Below, in pieces: positions 46,621 through 55,199 of a stretch of DNA of 64,000 nt. The stretch covers positions 1 through 64,000 of the forward strand of contig NZ_CANMSK010000021.1 in assembly GCF_947500655.1 (NCBI RefSeq). The letters run 5' to 3'. Source of the DNA: an uncultured Psychrosphaera sp. Lineage in GTDB: Bacteria > Pseudomonadota > Gammaproteobacteria > Enterobacterales > Alteromonadaceae. The position numbers and the translations under genes were made by a program. How positions within the stretch are numbered: position 1 is the first letter of the stretch; each line of letters begins with the position of its first letter. The notes below the pieces were generated by a model. That model made no database searches, was not told where the DNA came from, and saw only the letters and a list, made by a program, of their open reading frames with translations.

Positions 46621-47970
46621 ATGGATTTACTAAGCTCTATCATGTCTGCGTTCTCAAATTTTGTTTGGGGAATGCCCATGATTTTTTTATTAGTGGGTGG
46701 AGGGATCTTTTTTACCGTTTATTCTCGTTTAACCCCTTTTCGTTATATTGGTCACGGTATTTCATTGTTAACCGGGAAGCACGATAAAGATTCTGAAAAA
46801 GGTCAGCTAACTCATGCCCAAGCATTATCGGCTGCATTAGCAGGTACGGTTGGTATGGGTAATATTTCAGGCGTTGCTTTAGCAATTACCGCTGGCGGCC
46901 CAGGTGCTGTATTTTGGATGTGGTTAACTGCGTTATTAGGTATTTCCACTAAGTTTTTCACTTGCTCTTTAGGTGTTATGTTTAGAAAAACCGATAAAGA
47001 TGGCGAAGTTCATGGCGGACCTATGTACGTCATAACAGAAGGCTTAGGTAAAAAATGGAAACCGTTGGCCATTTTATTCGCATTCGCAGGTTTATGGGGA
47101 ACGATTCCGGCATTCCAAGCCAATCAATTAACCGCCGCGTTACGAGAAGAGTTAATTCCTAAGTCTTGGTTTTCATCACCAGACATGTTCAATTTAATTG
47201 TGGCAATTGTTATTACAGTATTGGTTGCGGGGGTTATTTTAGGTGGATTAAAGCGTGTTGCTTATGTCACCACACGTTTAGTTCCAAGCATGGCAATTAT
47301 GTATGTATTAATGACATTAGCAGTACTGTTTAATCATTTTTCTGAAATCCCACAATTATTTCAATCTATATTCGTAGAAGCTTTTCAACCTCAAGCTGTT
47401 TCTGGTGGCATATTAGGTGTTCTTATTATTGGTGTATCCCGCGGTGTATTTTCTAACGAAGCTGGCATTGGTACAGAAGTATTAGCCCACGGTGCAGTAA
47501 AAACTAATGAACCAATCCGTGAAGGATTAGTTGGCATGTTAGGGCCAATTGTTGATACCTTAATTATGTGTACTTGTACTGCATTGGTTATTTTAGCATC
47601 TGGTATGTGGCAAGATGTTGAGGGTGTTAAAGGTGTAGAATTAACAATGCAAGTCTTTGGACAAGAGCTAGGCGTTATTGGACAAGTATTATTAGCCATT
47701 GAAATTTTATTCTTAGCCGCCAGTACTATGTTTACGTATTGGTATTATGGGGAAAAGTGTTTTGTGTATTTACTCGGTGAAGCCAATAGAAAATATTACA
47801 AAGCGTTTTACTTATCAACCATTGTAATAGGATGTTTAGTTACGCTAGATATCATATTTAACTTTATGATTGGCATGTACGGTATAATGGCAATACCAAC
47901 TATGCTCTCAGCTATTTTACTAGCGCCTAAAGTTAAAGCCGCAGCTAAAGTATATTTTGCTAAACTTTAA
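46621..47970 (+). CDS. Alanine/glycine:cation symporter (AGCS family)
   Basis: The 449-residue membrane protein belongs to the sodium:alanine symporter family, which imports alanine or glycine with Na+. Markers are GTVGMGNISGVALAITAGGPGAVFWMW (residues ~76-102) and the FSNEAGIGTEVLAHGA stretch near residue 276. About 11 helices are predicted. AAGGA lies seven bases before the ATG. It ends 92 bp before a small membrane-anchored protein. Confidence 0.93.
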   Translation: MDLLSSIMSAFSNFVWGMPMIFLLVGGGIFFTVYSRLTPFRYIGHGISLLTGKHDKDSEKGQLTHAQALSAALAGTVGMGNISGVALAITAGGPGAVFWMWLTALLGISTKFFTCSLGVMFRKTDKDGEVHGGPMYVITEGLGKKWKPLAILFAFAGLWGTIPAFQANQLTAALREELIPKSWFSSPDMFNLIVAIVITVLVAGVILGGLKRVAYVTTRLVPSMAIMYVLMTLAVLFNHFSEIPQLFQSIFVEAFQPQAVSGGILGVLIIGVSRGVFSNEAGIGTEVLAHGAVKTNEPIREGLVGMLGPIVDTLIMCTCTALVILASGMWQDVEGVKGVELTMQVFGQELGVIGQVLLAIEILFLAASTMFTYWYYGEKCFVYLLGEANRKYYKAFYLSTIVIGCLVTLDIIFNFMIGMYGIMAIPTMLSAILLAPKVKAAAKVYFAKL

Positions 47971-48062
47971 TAGTATAGACAGTAGTATCGAGCAAGAATA
48001 AGCTAGATTAAAAATCTAGTATGTGTGTAACAGAATATAGATAATTAAAAGGGTTAAATATT

Positions 48063-48395
48063 ATGAATAGAAGTAAGAAGCCAGTTATCTATATTCTTGC
48101 GGCGCTATCTATCGCATTAATTGTTATGTATTTATGGCGCTCTTCTTTAGCTGATAAAAAAATAACCGATTACGAGCCTGAGTTTAATCAATGTGAAAAA
48201 GTATACGTAGGTAAAATTCCATACGTGTGTAACCCAGGTGAGTTAATTTATATTGATGCCGAAGTAGCTGAAGAGTTTTGTACCGATGAGGTTTTTGTTA
48301 AAACTGAGGATCATATTTATTGTGTATATAACGGTGAGCGTCCTGACAGAACAAAAACCATCAAAAAATTTAATACCTACAAAACAAAAAAGTGA
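48063..48395 (+). CDS. Small membrane-anchored Cys-rich hypothetical
   Basis: The 110-residue protein has one N-terminal membrane helix (about 8-25) with positive residues before it, so the rest is probably periplasmic. Four cysteines (44, 56, 73, 87) could form two disulfides. I do not recognise the family. The tail is Lys-rich. The stop codon TGA lies inside a long terminator hairpin. Confidence 0.65.
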   Translation: MNRSKKPVIYILAALSIALIVMYLWRSSLADKKITDYEPEFNQCEKVYVGKIPYVCNPGELIYIDAEVAEEFCTDEVFVKTEDHIYCVYNGERPDRTKTIKKFNTYKTKK

Positions 48396-48419
48396 TATTC
48401 ATTTGAATATCACTTTTTT
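48386..48419 (+). terminator. Terminator containing the stop codon of the 110-aa gene
   Basis: A perfect 16-bp stem (48386-48401 and 48404-48419; AAAAAAGTGATATTCA and its complement) has a two-base loop and ends in six T. The left arm includes the last codons and the TGA stop. It is near-symmetrical and could also terminate the convergent aldehyde dehydrogenase transcript. Confidence 0.88.
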
Positions 48420-48479
48420 GTTATTTTAGCCCGCCAGCTCTGGAATTAATCGAAAAGCTGGGTCTTAATTAGCTAATTA

Positions 48480-49850
48480 TTAAAGCTTAGCTAAAAACTT
48501 AAATATCTTTTGTCTCCAATTAGAATATGGTGCATACCTAACTGGCATATCGGCAAAAAAGCTTTTATGTAAAATAGGCTTAAGGTGGCTGAAAGTATCA
48601 AAGCCCCACTTCCCATGATATGCCCCCATCCCCGAATGACCAACACCACCAAATGGAAAGTCTGAGTTAAGCATAAAGGTAAGCGTGTCATTAATGCTTA
48701 ATGTTCCAGAACTAGTCTCATTTTTTACCATTTTAATGGTTAGATCATTATTACTAAATAAATATAACGCTAATGGTTTTTCTCTATCTTTAATAAACTG
48801 AACGGCTTTATCCATTGAAGGTACTTCAATTATCGGCAATAAAGGACCAAATATTTCTTCTTCCATAATTGGACTTGTTAAATCCGGATTAAAAATTAAC
48901 GTTGGAGCTATGTATTTGGTTTTCTTGTCTGTTTGTCCACCGATGATCAGTTTCTCTTCGTTCTCTTTTAAATAACCCGATAACCTATCAAAATGGCGTT
49001 CATTAATAATTCGGCCATAATCCTCAGATTGTTTTGGATCGCGTCCATATTGTTTGATTAAGGCTTGTTGTAGAGCTTTGATCAACGGTTCACGCATTAA
49101 AGGCGTAACTAATATGTAATCTGGTGCGATGCAGGTTTGGCCTGCATTGATAAATTTACCCCAAATAATTCTAGCTGCGGTTACCTTTAAATTAGTGTTG
49201 TTATCGACAATACACGGGCTTTTTCCGCCAAGCTCTAAAGTAACAGGAGTTAGGTACTCACTTGCTGCGCGCATAACGATTTTTCCAACCGTTTCACTGC
49301 CTGTATACATAATATGGTCAAAGCGCTGTTTAAGTAGTTCTGTGGTCTCTGCAACACCACCTTCATATACAGCAACAGCGGTTTTATCTAAGTATTTAGG
49401 CACTAATTCAGCTAACAATTTTGACGTAGCTACTGACAATTCAGAAGGCTTAAGTACGACACAATTCCCCGCAGCTATAGCAGCAACCATTGGGCTTAAT
49501 ACTAACTGCAATGGATAATTCCATGCGCCCATAATTAATACTGTACCTAAAGGCTCAGGTGTTATTTTACTATGACCCGGTTGCAATAATAATGGAGTGC
49601 TAAGGTTTCTTGTTTTTGCCCAAGTTTTCGTTTTTTTGAGGAACAAAGAAATGTCTTTTAATACGAAAGCATATTCTGAAACATGTGCTTCAAATTCGCA
49701 TTTACCTAAGTCATCATGAAGCGCTTTATAAATCGACTTTTCATTTTCCTCTAACATTTGTTTTAATGCCAATAACTGACTATGACGCCACTCTATTGAT
49801 CTTGTTTTTCCACTACCAAATGTCTTTTTAAATTGAGAAATAAATTCCAT
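48480..49850 (-). CDS. Class 3-type aldehyde dehydrogenase
   Basis: The 456-residue NAD(P)-dependent aldehyde dehydrogenase has the catalytic Cys in AGQTCIAPDY and the general base Glu in LELGGKSP, with the class 3 (ALDH3/coniferyl aldehyde dehydrogenase-like) length and no N-terminal extension. The C-terminal stretch with MPVRYAPYSNWRQKIFKFL may bind membranes. It oxidises medium or long-chain aldehydes in relatives. It follows mutM by 51 bp on the same strand. Confidence 0.9.
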   Translation of the reverse strand: MEFISQFKKTFGSGKTRSIEWRHSQLLALKQMLEENEKSIYKALHDDLGKCEFEAHVSEYAFVLKDISLFLKKTKTWAKTRNLSTPLLLQPGHSKITPEPLGTVLIMGAWNYPLQLVLSPMVAAIAAGNCVVLKPSELSVATSKLLAELVPKYLDKTAVAVYEGGVAETTELLKQRFDHIMYTGSETVGKIVMRAASEYLTPVTLELGGKSPCIVDNNTNLKVTAARIIWGKFINAGQTCIAPDYILVTPLMREPLIKALQQALIKQYGRDPKQSEDYGRIINERHFDRLSGYLKENEEKLIIGGQTDKKTKYIAPTLIFNPDLTSPIMEEEIFGPLLPIIEVPSMDKAVQFIKDREKPLALYLFSNNDLTIKMVKNETSSGTLSINDTLTFMLNSDFPFGGVGHSGMGAYHGKWGFDTFSHLKPILHKSFFADMPVRYAPYSNWRQKIFKFLAKL

Positions 49851-49901
49851 TATAACAACACCTCATCACTGATTTTCTAATACCGAAGATAACTTGATTT
49901 G

Positions 49902-50711
49902 TTATCCTTGGCAACTTGGGCAATAGAACGAATTACGCTGCCCTATTTTTATCGATTCTATAACATTTTGGCAGGTTAAACATTCCTTTCCTGCTCGTGC
50001 ATACACCAACAATTCTTGAGCAAAGTAACCTGGACTTCCATCTGACTGGGTGAAGTCCTTCAATGTAGTACCACCTTGAACAATTGCTTCTGCTAACGTT
50101 TGCTTAATATGTTCAGTTAGTATTCCATAAGCTTTTTTTGTGATTTTCCCAGCGGGTTTTCTTGGGTCTATACCGGCTTTAAATAAACTCTCATTGGCGT
50201 AAATATTTCCAACACCGACAACAATGTGATTATCCATAATAAAGTTTTTAACAACTGTATTTTTGCCTCTGGATTGTTCAAACAATACATTAGCGTCAAA
50301 TGCGTCCGTTAACGGCTCAGGACCCAATTTCATAAGTAACTTGTGGGTTGTATTAGGTTCCTGCCATAAAAACGAGCCAAAGCGACGAGCGTCGTTATAT
50401 CTGAGCACTTTACCGTTACTAAACTCTATATCGATGTGATCATGCTTAACCAATTCTACATCTTTGTCGACAACACGTAATTTGCCCGACATACCCAAGT
50501 GTAAAATGCCACTTCCAGCGTCGGTCTCTATAAATAAATACTTAGCTCGGCGAGTAACCGCTTTTACTTTTTGGCCGACTAATAATTGAACTTCATCTGG
50601 CACTAACCAACGCAAGCGTCCGTTTCGAACAATGACTTTAGTCACGACTTGATCGGTTATATGAGGTGAAATACCTAAACGGCTAACTTCAACTTCTGGT
50701 AACTCAGGCAT
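49902..50711 (-). CDS. mutM: Formamidopyrimidine-DNA glycosylase
   Basis: MutM (Fpg) excises 8-oxoguanine and formamidopyrimidines. The invariant PELPEVE start carries the catalytic Pro2 and Glu3. The zinc finger uses Cys244, Cys247, Cys264 and Cys267. Length 269 equals E. coli. It starts 10 bp after a conserved hypothetical membrane-anchored gene. In E. coli mutM lies next to rpmGB, as it does here apart from an inserted repeat. Confidence 0.97.
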   Translation of the reverse strand: MPELPEVEVSRLGISPHITDQVVTKVIVRNGRLRWLVPDEVQLLVGQKVKAVTRRAKYLFIETDAGSGILHLGMSGKLRVVDKDVELVKHDHIDIEFSNGKVLRYNDARRFGSFLWQEPNTTHKLLMKLGPEPLTDAFDANVLFEQSRGKNTVVKNFIMDNHIVVGVGNIYANESLFKAGIDPRKPAGKITKKAYGILTEHIKQTLAEAIVQGGTTLKDFTQSDGSPGYFAQELLVYARAGKECLTCQNVIESIKIGQRNSFYCPSCQG

Positions 50712-50721
50712 TCGTATTAAC

Positions 50722-51225
50722 CTAACTAGTTATATTGAGTAAAACGAGTGGAATAAATAAAGGTAACTGGGACTGATCGATCATCATCCATTGTGCTAAA
50801 TGATGGTCAAAAACATAAACTAGCCCTAAATCATTATCAATAATAAACTCAAAAATGAGCGTTTGTTTCGTCCCCAATACATCCACTGAAATTGGTAAAC
50901 GAGTATTTGAACTATTTATCGCCGGTTCGTTAGTCAAAAGTTCAATCGAAGTCGAAGTCCAATGACTTATAATATCGGCTGGCATTAACTCTTTATCTAA
51001 CGCTATTTCGCTCACTGTACGCCAGCTAGCGCCGATACGTTCAAAACGTAGACCATTGTAATCTATATTTTGAATTAAGCTGTTTGAGTCGATTAGCGTG
51101 CGTTTAACTTTGTTATTTTCATTTGATACGAAGCGCTGATGTGTACTGTTAAATAATACGATCATAAATAACGAGGCAAAAATTAAAACATTATTCCAAC
51201 CTCTTTGACTTAAGCCTGTTCTCAT
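50722..51225 (-). CDS. Conserved hypothetical, membrane-anchored
   Basis: The 167-residue protein has one N-terminal hydrophobic helix (about 11-26, VLIFASLFMIVLF) with an otherwise soluble body of mixed polar character, so it is probably periplasmic and anchored. I do not recognise the family. It is immediately upstream of mutM on the minus strand (10-bp gap), likely one transcript. The strand ends near a 371-bp repeat element. Confidence 0.65.
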   Translation of the reverse strand: MRTGLSQRGWNNVLIFASLFMIVLFNSTHQRFVSNENNKVKRTLIDSNSLIQNIDYNGLRFERIGASWRTVSEIALDKELMPADIISHWTSTSIELLTNEPAINSSNTRLPISVDVLGTKQTLIFEFIIDNDLGLVYVFDHHLAQWMMIDQSQLPLFIPLVLLNITS

Positions 51226-51256
51226 TATACGTCCTATCGAAATTATTAGATCACAA

Positions 51257-51627
51257 ATTATACCAATTGAATTAATGAATTAGTTATTCAGCGAGAATTA
51301 AAAGGTTCATAGGTGAGGCATTGATTGAAGAGAATGGTTGTTCCCTTGTTGAAATCAATAAAGACAATATGCTCCTGCATTGTCACCTTACCCTACATCC
51401 TTGTAGGGCAACAAAGCATATGAACCTTTTAAACTCGCCCTTCGGGAGCTTGTTAGAGGCGCGATAATTGCGCAAAATTTATTTGATGTACGACTGCATG
51501 GATGCAGGAGATAGAGCGACTCAGGAGACAAAGCCGAGAATAACTATATCGACACAAATTTTACTTATTCTCACACCTCTAACATAGCTCTGAACTAATC
51601 AATTCATTAATACAATTGGTATTATAA
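51257..51627. mobile_element. 371-bp MITE-like inverted-repeat element
   Basis: The ends are related inverted repeats containing ATACCAATT and TTAATGAATT (51257-51283 and 51594-51627 in complement). Inside lie a perfect 14-bp inverted repeat, TTAAAAGGTTCATA at 51298-51311 and its complement at 51419-51432, the hairpin CCCTACA-TCCT-TGTAGGG at 51391-51408, and CTGCAT-GG-ATGCAG at 51494-51507. No open reading frame with features is present. ATACCAATT-ended repeats of this kind are widespread in Alteromonadales. It sits between the hypothetical gene before mutM and rpmG. A target duplication is not clear. Confidence 0.72.
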
Positions 51628-51704
51628 TCGCACAATTTAAACTTATTGTGCGAGCTTAAAATTCATTATTACCAACGTTTTTACTAAACTTGAATTTTAG
51701 ACAT

Positions 51705-51733
51705 AAAAAAACCCGACGTTAGTCAGGTTTTTT
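51705..51733 (-). terminator. rpmG terminator
   Basis: On the minus strand AAAAAACC-GAC pairs with GTC-GGTTTTTT (one mismatch, GTTA loop) and is followed by T, about 36 bp past the rpmG stop. Confidence 0.75.
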
Positions 51734-51768
51734 AAACTTTTGCAAAAGTTTCAATAGAATCAAAAAGC

Positions 51769-51924
51769 TTACTTAATTTTAGCTTCTTTGAAGATCACGT
51801 GTTTACGGATCTTTGGATCAAATTTTTTGATTTCCATCTTTTCAGGCATTAGCTTTTTATTTTTATCAGTAGTATAAAAATAACCAGTTCCAGCCGTTGA
51901 AACTAAACGAATTTTATCACGCAT
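51769..51924 (-). CDS. rpmG: 50S ribosomal protein L33
   Basis: A 51-residue protein, [19 protein letters not shown] followed by the [15 protein letters not shown] stretch, typical of the short bacterial L33. It begins nine bases after the end of rpmB. The short length hides it from many ORF cutoffs. Confidence 0.97.
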   Translation of the reverse strand: MRDKIRLVSTAGTGYFYTTDKNKKLMPEKMEIKKFDPKIRKHVIFKEAKIK

Positions 51925-51933
51925 GTTAGTTCC

Positions 51934-52170
51934 TTAGATTTTTTGACCATCTGCACGCATATCTGCAAGCACTGTATCAATACCTTTTTTATCAATTATA
52001 CGCATACCTTTAGTAGATAAACGTAATTTCACAAATCGCTTCTCACTTTCAACCCAAAAACGGTGTGTTTGTAGGTTAGGTAAGAAACGACGTCTAGTAG
52101 CGTTGCGCGCGTGTGAACGATTGTTACCAACCGTTGGACGCTTACCTGTTACTTGGCAAACTTTAGCCAT
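51934..52170 (-). CDS. rpmB: 50S ribosomal protein L28
   Basis: The 78-residue protein starts [28 protein letters not shown] (in parts) and is of standard length. It is the first gene of rpmB-rpmG. A strong promoter lies 88 bp upstream. In E. coli rpmB is next to radC; here 7 kb of polysaccharide genes lie between. Confidence 0.98.
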   Translation of the reverse strand: MAKVCQVTGKRPTVGNNRSHARNATRRRFLPNLQTHRFWVESEKRFVKLRLSTKGMRIIDKKGIDTVLADMRADGQKI

Positions 52171-52257
52171 GTCATTTACTCCAAAACAAAAATTCTGACG
52201 TCAATCTAATTCGCCCTATTGGCCAATTGATTTGTCCGGGCATTCGAAAGGGCGCAA

Positions 52258-52286
52258 TTTATACAGAATTTGATGATTAAGGTCAA
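52258..52286 (-). promoter_or_regulatory. rpmB promoter with GC-rich discriminator
   Basis: On the minus strand TTGACC and TATAAA are exactly 17 bases apart, followed by TTGCGCCC, nearly the same discriminator as rpsF. The start codon is 88 bp downstream. Confidence 0.75.
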
Positions 52287-52358
52287 GTTTTAGTTGTAAA
52301 TAAGATGGTTTTTTTCGTCTTTTTTGCAATTAAGTTTGTTTTTTAAACAAAGCTAAGA

Positions 52359-52383
52359 TTTTTAGGGAATTAATTCCTAAAAA
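52359..52383. other. Palindrome between sulfotransferase and rpmB
   Basis: TTTTTAGG and CCTAAAAA flank GAATTAATT, giving an almost perfect inverted repeat 37 bp past the sulfotransferase stop. It could be a weak terminator or an operator; a second small inverted repeat TTTGTTT/AAACAAA is at 52335-52351. Confidence 0.45.
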
Positions 52384-52419
52384 CAAATAAACAATTCATC
52401 AGACCAAACCTAACTTTAT

Positions 52420-53103
52420 TTACTTTTCATACCCCAGTAATTCAAAGTCTTTTTTATACTTTTCGTAAATTCGCGCTTTGGCTTGTTCAGTTATATTATC
52501 ATTCAAACATACTGCAGCAGAGCGCGTTTTATTTTCATGTCCTATGTCTATATTTGTACCAAGCTCATTACTTAACTGTTGAGTGAACTGTTCTAAACTC
52601 TCCATTCTCCCGACAAAATCGACCAATAATGTTTTTTCATTATCATCAAATATATATTCATATTGAAGATCAAAATGAGGTCGTTGATATAACTCTTCAC
52701 AATATAAACCATGTAAAGCAAAATCATTAATATCGGAAAAATCATTTAAAAAAGTATCTCTAAAAATTTTATCTTTTTCGCTTAAACGTTCACCGCCATT
52801 TTTCAAATAGTTATATGCTGAGCAAAACCTATCATAAGGATTACGAACCACGGTAAATTTAAAATAATTATCAAACTTCACCGGATTATCACTACGATAA
52901 CATCGTGCCGTATAATGGCTACTATCGGGACAATCAAATACAGCTTTGCACACTGAAGTACCCGCAGCTTTAGGGATATGAACAAAAATCGCTTTTCTTT
53001 TGTCCATTCCTCCTCGATACAGAGTTTTCCCTAAAATCCGACGTAACATCCTTGATAATTGATTATAGTTTTTTACTTTCTTTTTCACTAAAATAACTCT
53101 CAA
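52420..53103 (-). CDS. Sulfotransferase family protein
   Basis: The 227-residue protein has the PAPS-binding P-loop-like motif HIPKAAGTSV (5'-phosphosulfate loop) and the 3'-phosphate-binding VVRNPYDRFCSAY, the pattern of sulfotransferase family 2, which sulfates carbohydrates. It is the last gene of the minus-strand polysaccharide group. The first possible start is TTG at 53103; ATGs at 53049 and 53007 are alternatives. AGGAGG lies one base before 53007, too close for a normal site. So the start is uncertain. Confidence 0.85.
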   Translation of the reverse strand: MRVILVKKKVKNYNQLSRMLRRILGKTLYRGGMDKRKAIFVHIPKAAGTSVCKAVFDCPDSSHYTARCYRSDNPVKFDNYFKFTVVRNPYDRFCSAYNYLKNGGERLSEKDKIFRDTFLNDFSDINDFALHGLYCEELYQRPHFDLQYEYIFDDNEKTLLVDFVGRMESLEQFTQQLSNELGTNIDIGHENKTRSAAVCLNDNITEQAKARIYEKYKKDFELLGYEK

Positions 53104-53128
53104 TGGTGTAATTCTAAATCCCTTCGGG

Positions 53129-53887
53129 TCATTTACAAAATGACTTCAAATCTTGTTTTATAAAACTATAAAAGAAATGTTTTATTTTATAGTTCAATAC
53201 ATAGCGCAAATTTTTCCAAATTGAAGTTTTAGACATACGGCCTTTTCCGTCAGACATTTGACTGATTTCACTGGTGAAGTCATAACGATCTAAAATAAGT
53301 GGAGGGTCAATGCCAAGTATATTAATCTCTTTTTCCCAATAGTGTTTCATATCAACATCTACTGGCCTAAAAATTGTTTTTGAATTGGCTAACAGCTTTT
53401 TTGCGCCTTCTAATGAGACAGCCTGAGCTAAAGTATTAATCGGTATTTTTTTATAATAAACTAAATCACGTGTATTAGTTATTTTATGACGTTTTACAAT
53501 AGGGACTTTTCTTGAAGAGAATGCCATTCTTACATAATCCCAATTTTGCATCTGCTCAAAAACAGATTCAAACTCTTTAAAGTTACTATCTAACTTAAAA
53601 TCATCTTCTAAAATAACCGCATAGTCTAACTTTTCATCTACTATTTTTTGCCAACATTTAATATGACTTAAATAGCACCCTATCTCACCTAGGCTTAACG
53701 GTTTTTTATAGTGTTTGTCATTTCTACTTTCATCATAAATTGTTTCAACTTCTTCCGTTGTCAAATCCTTACCGTATACACCAGGAATTCTTTCAAAATC
53801 TATATTGTATTTTTTCAGTTCATTTTGGCATAACTCTAAACGGTCGGTACTTTTGTCTAGATTTATCAAAAATACTTTAAACTTCAT
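53129..53887 (-). CDS. Glycosyltransferase family 25 protein
   Basis: The 252-residue protein has the GT25 start VFLINLDKSTDRL and the metal-binding VILEDDF, as in LPS beta-galactosyltransferases. The donor and acceptor cannot be read off. The first four bases overlap the KpsS-like gene (ATGA), so translation is coupled; the sulfotransferase follows 25 bp later. It probably adds a sugar to a surface glycan. Confidence 0.88.
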   Translation of the reverse strand: MKFKVFLINLDKSTDRLELCQNELKKYNIDFERIPGVYGKDLTTEEVETIYDESRNDKHYKKPLSLGEIGCYLSHIKCWQKIVDEKLDYAVILEDDFKLDSNFKEFESVFEQMQNWDYVRMAFSSRKVPIVKRHKITNTRDLVYYKKIPINTLAQAVSLEGAKKLLANSKTIFRPVDVDMKHYWEKEINILGIDPPLILDRYDFTSEISQMSDGKGRMSKTSIWKNLRYVLNYKIKHFFYSFIKQDLKSFCK

Positions 53888-55071
53888 TTTACTTCCTTAG
53901 GGATATATGGTGTTTCTAAACGTTGAGCAACAGCTTCAAAATGTTCAATTTCATTGGTTAAGTTATTCCAACTTTGTGGTAACAAGTATTCCACTTTCAT
54001 ATAATTTAAAAACTTATTTACCAGCTCTTGATTAACCGAATGTTGCTCAATGGTTAGTAAAGTATTATTAAGCTGTAACTGATCTGCACAATGATAAACT
54101 AGGCCATCTATATTAAAAAACGCATTTCCCAAAGTGATCACATTTTTATTCAAAAGTAGGGATTCGATACCAACGGTTGAATTAATAGTGATCACCGCGA
54201 GTGAATTTTCGATAAGTGCCTGTGTATTATTTTCATTAGCAAAAATAATATCGCTGTTTTTATTATGCAAATCGACAAAACTACGTGGCCAGCTAGGATG
54301 TTCTTTAATCACAAACTTCACCTGTTTCCAGTCGGCTTGTTGCTGTAAAAAAGTTAATGCATTTTCTATCGATTGATAAAAAGACTCCATATCAGGTACC
54401 CAAGGCGAATGACAAACAATCTGTGTGTCATTTGGCACCTGAAATGGCACAAAAATATAACGTTCAGGTAGGGTAATTTCCGCCTTACTTACTTTTCGAT
54501 TTTTATGTGCTTTTCTAGCAACCAATGTTTTATCTGCATCTTCAACTTTCCCTTGCCAGTTCAAATAAAAATTAGGATCTCGAGGCAACGAATTTACCGC
54601 ATTAACACCTTTGCTATCAAGTACGGTTGTATTAGGTAACAATCCATTTTCAAACAGCATTGTTTCTTTACCCGCTGCTTGCGCGACGATATAAGGTGTT
54701 CTATTTGGCTGCTTCATACCATTCCAAATGACAACTGTTTCACATGGGTGATCAGCAAATAATTGAAAATAGAAGCTGGCTCTGGACTTTTCTCGAAAAC
54801 GATAAAAGCAACACACTAAAAAATTTAAAAACTTAGAATGTTTTAATATTGGATGACGAACTTGCTTTCTTTTTAAGTGAACCTCGACCAAATCTGTGAT
54901 GTTAAGTTGATTGACTTTTGACCACTGGCTAAACTTAGGTAACACAAAGGTTTTTAGTTTATGCAATTCAGCTCGCTCACCTAAATACGATATTAATTTT
55001 TTATAATAGCGGTAATGAGACGATTTTCGGGAGATAAACAAATATTGTTGTTTTTTATAATTTGATTTCAA
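53884..55071 (-). CDS. KpsS-like capsule polysaccharide protein
   Basis: The 395-residue protein resembles the Capsule_synth (KpsS/KpsC) family whose E. coli members are beta-Kdo transferases building the lipid-linked Kdo linker of group 2 capsules. The size fits KpsS (389). Visible segments are FVIKEHPSWPR (about 260-270) and VITINSTVGIESLLLNKNVITLG. A role in priming or modifying a surface polysaccharide is inferred. Divergent from the Wzi-like gene, 128 bp apart. Confidence 0.8.
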   Translation of the reverse strand: MKSNYKKQQYLFISRKSSHYRYYKKLISYLGERAELHKLKTFVLPKFSQWSKVNQLNITDLVEVHLKRKQVRHPILKHSKFLNFLVCCFYRFREKSRASFYFQLFADHPCETVVIWNGMKQPNRTPYIVAQAAGKETMLFENGLLPNTTVLDSKGVNAVNSLPRDPNFYLNWQGKVEDADKTLVARKAHKNRKVSKAEITLPERYIFVPFQVPNDTQIVCHSPWVPDMESFYQSIENALTFLQQQADWKQVKFVIKEHPSWPRSFVDLHNKNSDIIFANENNTQALIENSLAVITINSTVGIESLLLNKNVITLGNAFFNIDGLVYHCADQLQLNNTLLTIEQHSVNQELVNKFLNYMKVEYLLPQSWNNLTNEIEHFEAVAQRLETPYIPKEVK

Positions 55072-55199
55072 AATAAATTAGCTCAATGATTTTCATTCTT
55101 TTAATCTTCGCCGATATTAGCGCAGTATTATCAAAAAGTTAATGAAATAGTAGATTTCAAAACAAAAGCCATTACACTATCATCAAATTTATAGTCATA
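55072..55199. other. Divergent intergenic region, KpsS-like / Wzi-like
   Basis: This 128-bp AT-rich region should carry promoters for both directions of the polysaccharide block. I see no strong -35 and -10 pairs. Confidence 0.45.

Noticed and set aside
48003..48019. CTAGATT-AAA-AATCTAG hairpin after the AGCS gene
   Set aside because: Weak AT-rich stem without a T tract, not enough for a terminator call.
48466..48479. TAATTAGCTAATTA palindrome next to the aldehyde dehydrogenase stop
   Set aside because: Short and AT-rich; likely chance in this composition.
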